A stretch of 64,000 nucleotides of DNA from Bacteroidota bacterium (GTDB lineage: Bacteria; Bacteroidota; Bacteroidia; Chitinophagales; Chitinophagaceae). A program made the position numbers and the translations under genes. Below, one piece after another: positions 53,801 through 62,966 of the stretch; the stretch's first letter is position 1, and every line of letters begins with the position of its first letter. A model generated the notes under the pieces. That model was not told the origin of the DNA and did not search any database. It saw only the letters and a list, made by a program, of their open reading frames with translations. Location: the NCBI GenBank assembly GCA_018267615.1, contig JAFDYD010000003.1:62001-126000 (forward strand). The letters are read 5' to 3'.

Positions 53801-56800
53801 TCGATTCCATCGATAAATACGATAATGTGAAATTGGCCAAAGAAGGTTACCGGCATTTATTAATTCTTTTGCCGGATGCATCCAATTATACTGTTGAGTT
53901 GAACAAGCAGACAGAGCAACATGAGATTTTTGTAAACAATAAGGGACAAAAGCACGCCATATATTTTGATGCTTTCGCATCCAGAGACGCAGCAAAAAAT
54001 AAAATCAATGAATTGGTTGCTGAGATCAATGGATACACATACAAATTGTACACTACGGACCCTTTGCCAGATGAATGGGAATTCCGTTACAGATCCGAAG
54101 ATCTTTCCGGGAATACTATTGACTATACCAGCCAGCAACATTACCTGCACAAAGATGAAGCGTGGAAGGGCGCGAAAGATTTCTATGCAAATATCCCTTC
54201 TTTGCAAGTGCGCTCTGTAAAACAAAAACTGTTATTGGTTTTAAACACAGAAGAAAAAAAAATTCAATGTGCCGTTGATATAGAAAAACCTGATGAGAAT
54301 AAAATTGCGCAGGCGAAACAAATTTTGTCATTCAGCCAGGAATTATTCGATAAGGTTAATAATCCGACGGACAAAGCATTTGACCAACTGCTCAGTACGA
54401 ATCGTGTAAATATTGATGAAGATTACGTGTATAAATTGGTGGATAAGGACAACCTCCTGGCTACTCACGTGCACACATTCGCTAATCAGGCTGATGCAGA
54501 AAATGCAAAGAATGTTTTGATCACAAGAGCTGTTGCGGGATACAATTATATTGATATTGCAACCGGGGGCGAAATCATCCGTGAAAGAAAAGATCCTAAA
54601 ACAAAAGTTATATGGTATCACTATCAAGTCAAATGCAACAACAGGAAATATACGCAGGGCGCACTTGCAGGTAGGGATCTTGTTTTATTCGAAAGCACAA
54701 CCGGATATGCGAGTGAAGACGATGCATTGAATGCGTTCAATGAAAATTACCTGATCGTTCTGAAATACGCAAGGTTCGAAAAAAATTATGGAACCGGTCA
54801 GTTCATCAGTATGGAGGAAATTCTTGTGCAGGGTAATGATGCCTGTGATAGTAGTAAAAGCATCGTGTTTGTACCCGGGGAAACCTTGGATGAGTTTGGC
54901 GGGTATGAAGTGCAGAAAGACCTGGTTCCACTTGCTGCCAGTTATCCCATACGATATATCAGGAAAAATAAATACCAGTTTGTCGTCGGAGAAATTGATG
55001 CAGCGAGTAAAACGTTCACAGCCGATTGGCGAAGTAACAAGTTGTACAGGACATCGGCAAAAGCCATGCAGGATTTTCAATTTTTATTGATCCTGTTGGA
55101 GTATGCCGGAAATTTTTATATCGAATGGGATTTAACCAATTGCAGTTTTCACATCTATATCCGCGAAGTGCTTGCCATCAGCGCACATGGATTTGCAACA
55201 CCGGACGATGCATGGGGTGTACAAGGAGTGGAGAAATTTATTTGTACCGCGCAAAGCGAATCTGGATTTCACAGCTACCTAAACCGGTTAAATTGCGGCA
55301 ATAGCTTTTTTGTTGCCTGCGGTAATTCGGGATTGGTTCATCCGTGTATATACGAAACGCCGGAGCGCAGAGACACTGTACTCAACAATCTTTATAAATC
55401 ATCTGCGTTTAATTTTTTTGAATTGTTGGAAGTCAATGGTGATGAATTGATATTGCATGACCTGGCGAAAAAACCGCTGGCAAGAATTTTCACAAGCAGA
55501 AAGAACTTAGATTTTTCACGTTGCGACTGGCTGATTGCTTTCCTGGAATCAGTTTACAACGACAGCAACTATATCAAACATGAAAATTCATTTCAACTCA
55601 ATTATCGTTACAAGACAGACAAGCAGGAAACATATTATAAGCTGGCCGTTCCTTACGATGATCAGGTCAAACTGAAAGAGTGGAAAATTAATTTGCAAAA
55701 AATTGCCTGTTATTTTCCGGTGATCAGGAAAGAGGATCCATGCGGCTCTTCAGGAACGGATCAGAAAAAATATTTTGTTGAGATAAGATTGCCGGGATTT
55801 GGTTGCGATGATGAACAATGTGATGATCCTTGTTATTCTCCACGTAAGTCAGATTCACCTTGCGAAGATCCGGGCTGTAAGATTGGTTGTTATGTTGCCT
55901 GGCAAAGTGATTGTTGTTTTGATAACTGTTGCGATGCATTGAGTTTTTATGCGCGATGGTTGGTATTGCTTGCCAATTATGAAAATTATAAACCGGTCAA
56001 TGATTGCAATTGGAATTCGTACGGTATCGGATTATATCCTCAATTGTCATTGAAAAGTGCAATCGAATTTCCAAAAAAGATTCTCCAAATAATTTCAGAG
56101 GTTAATACGGTTTGTTTTGACAACAATAATCCTGTTGCGGGAGGCAATGAGGTCAGTATCTACAGGAGAAATCCATTCTATTGTCTCAACGAAATTGTTG
56201 CCGTCAATCCACAAAATTACTGCAGTGAAAAAATGGCCTGCAAGGCGGTTGATCGCGCAAAAAAATGTATCAACACTGAGGGTTTGCATTTGGTTGAACA
56301 TATTTTGTTGAGACCACGTTGTAAACCGACTCAGGATAATAATGAAGGCGATTGCGGATGTGATGGTTTCCCTGAACCTTGCATGGACGGCAGCATTTGT
56401 CATTTTCAATGGGAGCCGGGTGGAGATATAGATCCTTGCGATGAAGAAAAAGTCATTTGCTTTACCCCGGGATGCGACCCTTATTCTTTTATAGCAACAA
56501 TTGCGATGCCGGCCTGGCCCGAACGTTTTCGCAGTGAGTCCAGCAGGAAGATTGTTGAAAAACTTTTGCAACGTGAAGCGCCGGCGCATGTGCTGCTTCG
56601 TATTCTTTGGTTGAACCCAAGAGATTTTTGTTGCTTCGAATATTATTTTAAAAAATGGACATTACGGATGGCGCAAAAACTTTGCGCGCCGGATTCGAAT
56701 TGTGATTTTCTCAGGTTCGTATTCAAAAAAAGATATCAGCCGTTGGCCGAATGTGATACATGTAAACCTTGTTCATGCGATAATGATCAGCCTCCATCCT

Positions 56801-57510
56801 GTTTTGATCAGCAGGAAGATCCTTGCAGTAGTTTTAATATGACCGATAAGATCAATGAACTTTTCTGCTGGGGGCAGTCGCAGGAATATGATTTCACACA
56901 TTGCGAGCCGATGGAAGACATCATCTTTTTGAATCAATCTTCGGGAGTCGCATTGTCCGCAAAACATGAAACCGTTCCGCCAATTGCCGGACTGGAAGCC
57001 AAAGAAAAAAAACCAGCTGCTATTGAAAATAAAATACCGGAGCAGAAAGCGGATATCCCTGACCGTAAGGATAAATTTAAACTGGTGCAGTCACGGGCTC
57101 ATAGCTACGAAACACATATTAAAAAAGTATTGTCGAGGAACGAGAACAGTAAAGTGACAGCAAATGCATTGATATTCCTAAAAAAATCAAAGCCCACTCC
57201 GGAAGAATATGCCTCTTTTGTATTGGAAGTCATTCATGATAAAACCAATAAGGCAAAAAAAATAAAGGGGTTAAATAAATCCGATAAGCAGACCATCATC
57301 CAAAATATTACCGCGAAATACCTGGATTCGATTTGTTTCAATGGAAAAGATATCGATAAAATCATTGCAGTGAAAGATAGTATTGCATTGTTGAAAAAAA
57401 ATAAGATTGATACGAACGCTTTATATGATCATTGGGAAAGCGACCAGGTAAAGGCATTCGAACCAACGATCGATTTTAAGAAAATTAAGAATATTTTTCA
57501 TAACGCATAG
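50881..57510 (+). CDS. Giant second baseplate protein (Pvc12-like N-terminus, 2209 aa) with tandem modules and Cys-rich end
   Basis: N-terminal WTDHNVHDPGITILESLIYA is the characteristic start of eCIS baseplate proteins of the Pvc12 neighbourhood; LHLSDVYHILFDIDGI and FLDHLLARFAERF are further family blocks. Between about 580 and 1560 I see some eleven short segments with a shared pattern (two hydrophobic strands, an aromatic, then a helix starting xxxA), reminiscent of DUF1508/YegP-like modules. Residues about 1620-2007 hold 37 cysteines (for example GCYVAWQSDCCFDNCCD, CDTCKPCSCDN) and include the conserved LHLVEHILLRPR and AHVLLRILWL blocks. The last 200 residues are Lys-rich and helical. 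Much longer than PVC/Afp counterparts; the extension may act as a fibre-like or plate-stiffening part. Confidence 0.8.
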   Translation: MADDLTNKTISKNNSGFPDYLDFNKLRSGAIAYLGNLSGKVWTDHNVHDPGITILESLIYALLDLGYRTNLPAQDLFMRDPADKSKDNNFFTPAEILGNNPLTITDYRKLLVDITGVKNAWLEIDQASPVVFCPSANNDPAVGAAEGGQQQGPCDCEMLNGLYHVYIQLENGYAGNKHKKEHVVKNVKASLMAHRNLCEDFIDIQVLCDLEIGLCVEIELEDSADAEDVYVKMVEVLEEYFSPSPKFYSLQQLLDRKKTIDEIFAGRPFNVTESHGFVDTDEFEKLTLRKELHLSDVYHILFDIDGISNVRNLGWITCCDNKKSVQQWKLQLPQNYIPSFSTSCSGITFTRNGLPVKTDLKKFESFFELKRSGQQKALYTEPSAFLDPEFPEGVYRNDLADYYSIQNDFPKVYGISEGSLPTNAPAKRQAQALQLQGFLLFFDQLLANYLTQLKNVRSLFALSSSGTDNHTYFINQLTDAPQLQKLLRFRNEAGADNSLGLEGSIVAYPTSRQKLQQLIDAGTLQNTDLERKCKNADEKDFPEYKFCYIAVRDQAVNQLRDDLLYGTFEPVIVSNNDDCWFFYIMTSSPEFALISKSYYKDSKSAANAAASVKYIATFPENCRSFMGTCCENDAVYFSFDIDFNLDAYAKYLQLIVEDKELYASRRQDFLDHLLARFAERFTDYALLTAPFLSAYDLQVQQIKAEENFLSQYDDLSSNRGKGYDYLKNKWGSYNISGFEKRFKALAGIENWKRHYLCNFVVEKGDALYQLTISFFNQVFAVDNKIVKKDEALASFHSVYKKLGDPVFQLRYISHEQQWQVFVEDDFGNQYGSQQLFADEQKAVDFSNTLSSVFNFRPDLSRDIFVSKYIYKDFFVDYKGNPIAESKEHFLQKETAEEYNRKVVGKMASFLNDPNEFVKIDQKIKLDKLLVVSNDQFPFLFIDERQFIFKDTEVIHLKEEKKKFSALNKIETMQFDSIDKYDNVKLAKEGYRHLLILLPDASNYTVELNKQTEQHEIFVNNKGQKHAIYFDAFASRDAAKNKINELVAEINGYTYKLYTTDPLPDEWEFRYRSEDLSGNTIDYTSQQHYLHKDEAWKGAKDFYANIPSLQVRSVKQKLLLVLNTEEKKIQCAVDIEKPDENKIAQAKQILSFSQELFDKVNNPTDKAFDQLLSTNRVNIDEDYVYKLVDKDNLLATHVHTFANQADAENAKNVLITRAVAGYNYIDIATGGEIIRERKDPKTKVIWYHYQVKCNNRKYTQGALAGRDLVLFESTTGYASEDDALNAFNENYLIVLKYARFEKNYGTGQFISMEEILVQGNDACDSSKSIVFVPGETLDEFGGYEVQKDLVPLAASYPIRYIRKNKYQFVVGEIDAASKTFTADWRSNKLYRTSAKAMQDFQFLLILLEYAGNFYIEWDLTNCSFHIYIREVLAISAHGFATPDDAWGVQGVEKFICTAQSESGFHSYLNRLNCGNSFFVACGNSGLVHPCIYETPERRDTVLNNLYKSSAFNFFELLEVNGDELILHDLAKKPLARIFTSRKNLDFSRCDWLIAFLESVYNDSNYIKHENSFQLNYRYKTDKQETYYKLAVPYDDQVKLKEWKINLQKIACYFPVIRKEDPCGSSGTDQKKYFVEIRLPGFGCDDEQCDDPCYSPRKSDSPCEDPGCKIGCYVAWQSDCCFDNCCDALSFYARWLVLLANYENYKPVNDCNWNSYGIGLYPQLSLKSAIEFPKKILQIISEVNTVCFDNNNPVAGGNEVSIYRRNPFYCLNEIVAVNPQNYCSEKMACKAVDRAKKCINTEGLHLVEHILLRPRCKPTQDNNEGDCGCDGFPEPCMDGSICHFQWEPGGDIDPCDEEKVICFTPGCDPYSFIATIAMPAWPERFRSESSRKIVEKLLQREAPAHVLLRILWLNPRDFCCFEYYFKKWTLRMAQKLCAPDSNCDFLRFVFKKRYQPLAECDTCKPCSCDNDQPPSCFDQQEDPCSSFNMTDKINELFCWGQSQEYDFTHCEPMEDIIFLNQSSGVALSAKHETVPPIAGLEAKEKKPAAIENKIPEQKADIPDRKDKFKLVQSRAHSYETHIKKVLSRNENSKVTANALIFLKKSKPTPEEYASFVLEVIHDKTNKAKKIKGLNKSDKQTIIQNITAKYLDSICFNGKDIDKIIAVKDSIALLKKNKIDTNALYDHWESDQVKAFEPTIDFKKIKNIFHNA

Positions 57511-57515
57511 CCGGC

Positions 57516-58940
57516 ATGAAGCACATCATCAAAAAACAATTCATTGAACTTACGCTTGACAAACAGCTGGATCATTTTCGGCTACAGCAGCTCGTTAGTC
57601 AGCACTATTGGGACCATATTGTTCCGATATTGCAAAAGGAATTTGATAAGATCAGCAGCGAAGACGAAATTATCCAGATAGACAGACTTGAAATCGATCT
57701 CGGCATTATCTCCGAAAGGAGCATCGGGAAAAATGAATGGACCATTGGATTGATCTCGAAACTTGAAGAGGAATTGTACAAATCCATTAATACGGGTTAC
57801 CACAGTAAAAAACCGGCGAGGATATCAAAAAGTTTAGGGGTTTTCGGGCAATGGATTTTCTATATGCAAAAAGGATATTTGCCCTGGAACACGGAGCAAA
57901 TAGATGATCAATGGTACCGGTCAGTTCTCGAAACACTGGCCACGGATTTTGAGAGTGTTCTATTGTTGCAGCAGCAAATTCAATCTGATTTTTTTGTGTT
58001 GAAGAGAATCGTGGGCCAGCACCGCGAGGCTTTTTTGTTGAAGCTTGTGGAAATTTTTACGGCAGCTAAACAAGACTATTTGATTGAAACGATCAATGAA
58101 CTTGTAATTCTTTCAATGTATTTGAAAAAAGGAGCTGCATCTCTATCTATACGGACAAGTGAAATAAAGTCTGCGTTATGGATGAGGACGATCATGCTGG
58201 CATCCGCGCAGGTGAGGTCAGGAACAAAAAGAAAATTAGATGAGCAAATGATTTCATTATTCCTGCAGGAAAATAAAATAGAAAGGAAGTTGCCTCCAAA
58301 ATTGTCATCGCAACTCAAAACCATTCTTCCATTAATGGAAAAAATCATTGCTCCCATACAGGAAGATCGCATAGGGGAGCGAATAACAAAAATGGAAAAG
58401 CAGGCAGCAGATATTCCGCGGAAAATAACAATTGAAGAAGAAGGCATATTCGTCGCGAATGCCGGGCTTGTACTTCTTCATCCATTCCTCAACAGGCTAT
58501 TCAGCCGCTTGGAATTTGTCGGTAAAGGCGAATTCGTCGATATACATGCACAACAAATGGCAATTTATGTTTTGCATTATTTGGCAACCGGACGAACCGA
58601 GTCCGGCGAACATGAATTGGTAATTGCAAAAATATTATGTTCATACCCATTGGAAGAGCCAGTTGAACACAGTATAAATATTCCTGAAAATGTTCTTAAA
58701 GAAGCCGACGACATGATGCAGGCGGCGATCGACCAGTGGGATATTTTAAAAAATACTTCGTTGTCCGGTTTGCGTGAAGGGTTTTTACAGCGCAGCGGAA
58801 AATTATTTTCAAAGAATGGAAATATATATGTGCAGGTAGAAAAAAATTCGATTGATGTTTTACTGGATTACCTGCCATGGAGTTTGAGTATGATAAGACT
58901 GCCCTGGATGAAGGATATATTGAGAGTTGAGTGGAGATAA
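57516..58940 (+). CDS. Contractile injection system tape-measure protein (Pvc14-like, short)
   Basis: 474 residues. The N-terminus MKHIIKKQFIELTLDKQ with QQLVSQHYWDHIVPILQKEF and IQIDRLEIDLGII is the family start, and IFVANAGLVLLHPFLNRLF at about 310-330 is the conserved C-terminal block, followed by YVLHYLATGRTE. Relatives in PVC/Afp clusters are often about twice as long, so this is a short member; if it measures tube length, a shorter particle would result. Starts 5 bases after the giant baseplate gene. Confidence 0.88.
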   Translation: MKHIIKKQFIELTLDKQLDHFRLQQLVSQHYWDHIVPILQKEFDKISSEDEIIQIDRLEIDLGIISERSIGKNEWTIGLISKLEEELYKSINTGYHSKKPARISKSLGVFGQWIFYMQKGYLPWNTEQIDDQWYRSVLETLATDFESVLLLQQQIQSDFFVLKRIVGQHREAFLLKLVEIFTAAKQDYLIETINELVILSMYLKKGAASLSIRTSEIKSALWMRTIMLASAQVRSGTKRKLDEQMISLFLQENKIERKLPPKLSSQLKTILPLMEKIIAPIQEDRIGERITKMEKQAADIPRKITIEEEGIFVANAGLVLLHPFLNRLFSRLEFVGKGEFVDIHAQQMAIYVLHYLATGRTESGEHELVIAKILCSYPLEEPVEHSINIPENVLKEADDMMQAAIDQWDILKNTSLSGLREGFLQRSGKLFSKNGNIYVQVEKNSIDVLLDYLPWSLSMIRLPWMKDILRVEWR

Positions 58941-58961
58941 AAATTTATTCTTGCTAAGCAA

Positions 58962-61900
58962 ATGAAAGCGACAGAGTCAAAGCCGGCATCCACCATTGCA
59001 AAAAATGAGTCGCCGTTTTTTTCGAAAAGCGGGGAAGAAGGATTTTTTAATTCACCCGAAAAAGAAAATTTTTTTTTAAAAAAACCAGGCATACAAACGA
59101 AATTGACGGTTGGCGCGCCCGATGATCCATACGAACGACAGGCAGATTCTATGGCAGATAAAGTGGTGCAGCGTTCGACAGAAAAAAATTTCGACACTGC
59201 AAGAAATAGTTCTGCTTCTTTTTTGCAACTTAAATGTGCATCCTGCGAAGAAGAAGAAAGATTGCAGAAAAAAGACGAGGAAGATTCCGGCAGTGCGATG
59301 GACAAATTATTACGGAAGCCTATTTTCGACAGCAACGCTGAGCCAGACGAAGAAGAAAAAAAACTTCAGCGTAAATGCAAATCCTGTGACGAAGAAGAAA
59401 AATTGCAGAAGAAATCTGATGGTTCCGCACAAACGGCATCTCCCCACATAGAATCATCTTTGCAAAGTTCCAAAGGCTCCGGTTCTGCGTTGCCAAATGA
59501 CACCAGGCATGAAATGGAATCTTCTTTTGGAACTGACTTTAGCGGTGTTCGTATTCATAACGATGGAATTGCTGCGGATATGAATAGAGATTTGCATGCG
59601 CAAGCGTTTACCCATGGTAGTGATATTTATTTCAATGCTGGAAATTATGATACTGATTCAAATGCAGGTAAGCATTTGCTGGCGCATGAATTGACTCATG
59701 TCGTACAACAGAATGGAAGCGATATCCAAAAGCAACCGCAACCAGCAAATGATTATTTAAAGACGAATCAGTCTCGCATCCAGCGTTTGGATGTTCCTTT
59801 TACAGGCGGCGAATATGAATTTGATATAAGCATTAGTGGAGCGGAAACTGCGGTAGGACTTGCAGGCGAAAAAGTGAAGGAAGGAGCGGTATGGGTGAAA
59901 GACAGAGCGGTAGATGCCTTTAAATGGATTTTCGACAAAATCATGGGTTTATTGAATTCGGGCTATGAATGGTTGAAAGATAAATTCAAGGAAATAGAAA
60001 ATTTTGCATCCACTGTTTTGGACAAAATAAAATCAACCCTAAAAAATGCGCTGGGGAACATCACAAATCCACTTGAACTGGTAACGGGTGCAATGAAAAA
60101 TATGGATGCAGGTATTTTGAAAACTGCATGGAACGCGTTAACGTCCGGCGCGAATTTGCTTTGGCAAATTGTTAAGGGCACGATAAACGGGTTAATGGAT
60201 ATAGCAAGCGGCATTTGGAATGCAGTATCGGGATTTGTGGATACTTTGTTTGATACAGTAGAAGGGCTCATGGACAACTGGGCATTTCGCCAGCTCCCGG
60301 GTTTCATGCAGGATGCGGTAAGAGGTCTTTATGATACAGTTCATTCTTTTTGGATCACCATTCGTGATTTCTGGAAAAAATTCTGGGATGAGTTCACTTC
60401 ATTTGTCCATGATTTGTTGGAATCGATTGAAAGGTTTGTAAAGCGTGTTATTGATTTTGCGATCGACACAATAATAAAAATGGTGCAGACCTTAAAAGAA
60501 GTATATGATTTTGTTTCATTGCTTGTAAAAGATCCGGAAGCTGCATTAAAGCCGGTACTCGATGGAATCGCTTCAAAAATTATTGCTGAGGCGCCGGCAA
60601 AGACGAGAGAAAAGAAAGACGAAAAAATGCAGGAGGCATTATCCCGTGCGAGTGCTTCTTCATCTTCCGTATCAGGAGGAATTATTCAAAGAGCGCCGGA
60701 AGAAAAAGTTGAGAGAAGCAGAGCAAGCCGTGATGAAGTGAATAATGCGCTTGAAGATCTTATTGGTCAGCAACTTTCCGCACTAGATATCCGGTCAATG
60801 CTATGGGATACGGTCGTCAATATGTTTTGGCCACCTGCTACAATTAAAGCAATTGGAAATGAATTTTATGAAATGTGGAACACCGATTGGGCGGAAGCAG
60901 TGGATAATTTGCATTCGCCGAGAAGCATACTCGATGATTTCGGTGGGTTCTTTGCAGATCTCTGGGATAATTTTTTAATCCTGCTTGATTTCCCATTGGC
61001 GCTGTGGCGCAGACTGAATAATGTTTTGATGTTGCTGATGGGATATGTAACCATCCTGCTAATCTTGATTGGAACGATCGGTGGCGCCATTTTTGGCGGA
61101 GGAGTACCAGGAGCGTTGGCTGGCGCGGCAGCAGGGGCCGAATTGTCGTGGGCCATTGGCGAAGCATTGTTCTGGTCATTCATATTTGCTGAAAGCGCAT
61201 CGGTATTGAAAGCATTCCTGGAATTATTTACATCGCGACAAACTGAAAGGCAAAAGCAAAGAGATTATATGCAAATCGTAGCAAGCACCATTGGAATGGG
61301 AATTGCCGCGGTGATTGCACTTATATTTATGTTATTGGGTGCGCTCGTGAAAATGGTAGTTGGAAAAATCAAAGGAGCTAACGTTCTTCCTCCTAAACCA
61401 GAGCCCAAACGTTTGGGATCAGGCGAAGCTCCAAAACAAGATCCTCCAAAAACAAATCCGCCAAAAGAAGAACAAAAAACAGAACCGCCAAAAACGGATC
61501 CACCAAAAGAAGAAACCAAAACAGAACCGCCAAAAGAAGATCCGAATAAAAATGTTCCAACGGATGAGAAAAAAACAGATCAGCCAAAAGATGAGCCAAA
61601 GACTGATACACCAAAAGATGAACCGAAAACAGATAAACCCATAGAGAAGCCGAAGGAGCAGCCAAAAACGGATCCGCCGAAAGAAGATCCGAAAACAACA
61701 CCGCCGCAAGAAGATCCGAAATTAAAACCACCGACTGACGAACCAAAAGTTCAACCACCATCGGACGAGCCGAAAGTTGAACCTCCTGTTGACGAACCGA
61801 AAGTGCAACCGCCTTCGGAAGAACCAAAAGTTAATCCACCATCAGAGGAGCCAAAAGTTGAACCTCCGAGTAATGAACCGAAAGTGCAGCCGCCAACAGA

Positions 61901-62942
61901 AGAGCCAAAAGTTGAGCCACCAAAAAAAGAACCAAAGAAAGGTAAATCCAAAGAGCCGGTAAAAAAATATACGCCCGAAGAATTAAAGACTTTAAGTGTG
62001 GATGAGCTGGTTAAGCAAGGAGAAAAACAACGACAGGGCGAAACCGGCGACCAGGCAAAACAGCGGATCGAAGAAGCAAAAGCAGAAGCAAAAAGACGTG
62101 GTTATTGTTTTGTTGCCGGAACAATCGTTCAAACACCGGATGGCCCGATATGCATTGAACATCTTGTGCCAGGACAAAAAGTGTTTGCTAAAAAAGAAAA
62201 TCAATCTCTACATAATTATTCAGTGATAGAATGCATGCAGGATTCCACGGATACACTTTATCATTTGCAACTAGGCGGAGCATATGAGATTGTTACAACA
62301 AGAAATCATCCGATTTTTTCTGTTGGGAAAGGATGGACACAAGCAAAAGATTTGAAAGTGGGTGACTCTTTGATTTCACTCTGCGAGCATACAATAACGC
62401 TTACAAATATTTATCGTGAAAAACTTGCCGAACCTGTGAACACCTATAACTTACATATTGAGGAGGCGCACAATTATTTTGTCGGTGATGGTGCTGATTC
62501 AATATGGGTTCATAATGCTACTCCTGGACTTAATGACGGTGTTTACAATACAGAAATTTTGTGGGGGTTTACACCAAATGGCCCAAAACCGCGTATGCCG
62601 AAACCTGATGATGCAGGTGATGTAGATGGAGCATCGGCCTGGAGAACAAAAAATATAGATGAAGCAGGCAGACTTTTGGGAGTGCGCAAAAATATCGAAA
62701 ATGCAGATGGGAATCATGGTGCGATTACTGAGGCACAACTTGCTGAGAAAGGTTTAATAGCGGTGGATACGCCCGGTAGAGGTCCACTTGCTGAAAAAGG
62801 TTTTAAGCACGTAAGTATCAGACCGAAAGGTAACCCCGATCCGAATGTCCCATTGACGGAGGAAGAATTAACTGATGTAGCAAATAAACTTAAAGAAATT
62901 ACTCCGGAGGCCAAAGCAAAGGGTGCTGACTTTTTATGTTGA
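58962..62942 (+). CDS. eCIS effector: DUF4157 core, hydrophobic middle, Pro/Lys stalk, HINT autoprocessing domain and C-terminal toxin
   Basis: 1326 residues in modular order. (1) N-terminal eCIS leader with GIQTKLTVGAPDDPYERQAD and two CxxC motifs (CASC near 92, CKSC near 139). (2) DUF4157 (about 176-256) with the metallopeptidase-like HELTH at 242-246. (3) Long helical part with amphipathic stretches and hydrophobic segments near 690-750 and 765-790 (ILLILIGTIGGAIFGGG, GIAAVIALIFMLLGAL). (4) A Pro/Lys/Glu repeat stalk, about 810-1003. (5) A HINT domain, Cys1049 (CFVAGTIV), NHPIFSV, to VHN ending at 1185. (6) A 141-residue C-terminal toxin ending in Cys that I do not recognise. HINT cleavage after Asn1185 would free the toxin. 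The probable immunity gene starts 24 bases downstream. Confidence 0.88.
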   Translation: MKATESKPASTIAKNESPFFSKSGEEGFFNSPEKENFFLKKPGIQTKLTVGAPDDPYERQADSMADKVVQRSTEKNFDTARNSSASFLQLKCASCEEEERLQKKDEEDSGSAMDKLLRKPIFDSNAEPDEEEKKLQRKCKSCDEEEKLQKKSDGSAQTASPHIESSLQSSKGSGSALPNDTRHEMESSFGTDFSGVRIHNDGIAADMNRDLHAQAFTHGSDIYFNAGNYDTDSNAGKHLLAHELTHVVQQNGSDIQKQPQPANDYLKTNQSRIQRLDVPFTGGEYEFDISISGAETAVGLAGEKVKEGAVWVKDRAVDAFKWIFDKIMGLLNSGYEWLKDKFKEIENFASTVLDKIKSTLKNALGNITNPLELVTGAMKNMDAGILKTAWNALTSGANLLWQIVKGTINGLMDIASGIWNAVSGFVDTLFDTVEGLMDNWAFRQLPGFMQDAVRGLYDTVHSFWITIRDFWKKFWDEFTSFVHDLLESIERFVKRVIDFAIDTIIKMVQTLKEVYDFVSLLVKDPEAALKPVLDGIASKIIAEAPAKTREKKDEKMQEALSRASASSSSVSGGIIQRAPEEKVERSRASRDEVNNALEDLIGQQLSALDIRSMLWDTVVNMFWPPATIKAIGNEFYEMWNTDWAEAVDNLHSPRSILDDFGGFFADLWDNFLILLDFPLALWRRLNNVLMLLMGYVTILLILIGTIGGAIFGGGVPGALAGAAAGAELSWAIGEALFWSFIFAESASVLKAFLELFTSRQTERQKQRDYMQIVASTIGMGIAAVIALIFMLLGALVKMVVGKIKGANVLPPKPEPKRLGSGEAPKQDPPKTNPPKEEQKTEPPKTDPPKEETKTEPPKEDPNKNVPTDEKKTDQPKDEPKTDTPKDEPKTDKPIEKPKEQPKTDPPKEDPKTTPPQEDPKLKPPTDEPKVQPPSDEPKVEPPVDEPKVQPPSEEPKVNPPSEEPKVEPPSNEPKVQPPTEEPKVEPPKKEPKKGKSKEPVKKYTPEELKTLSVDELVKQGEKQRQGETGDQAKQRIEEAKAEAKRRGYCFVAGTIVQTPDGPICIEHLVPGQKVFAKKENQSLHNYSVIECMQDSTDTLYHLQLGGAYEIVTTRNHPIFSVGKGWTQAKDLKVGDSLISLCEHTITLTNIYREKLAEPVNTYNLHIEEAHNYFVGDGADSIWVHNATPGLNDGVYNTEILWGFTPNGPKPRMPKPDDAGDVDGASAWRTKNIDEAGRLLGVRKNIENADGNHGAITEAQLAEKGLIAVDTPGRGPLAEKGFKHVSIRPKGNPDPNVPLTEEELTDVANKLKEITPEAKAKGADFLC

Positions 62943-62966
62943 TTTAATTTTATTCAAAAAATATTT

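Noticed and set aside
36065-58940. Prophage or type VI secretion system
   Set aside because: No capsid, portal, terminase, integrase or lysis genes, and no TssJLM membrane complex or ClpV. DUF4255, DUF5908, LysM adaptor, CIS tape measure and DUF4157 cargo identify an eCIS.
60844-61183. Two overlapping reverse-strand ORFs over 100 codons inside the effector gene
   Set aside because: No recognisable domain, no leader, and fully covered by a much better supported gene on the plus strand.
61265-61951. Long reverse-strand and off-frame ORFs in the Pro/Lys stalk region
   Set aside because: They mirror the repetitive codon use of the effector gene and contain only low-complexity sequence.
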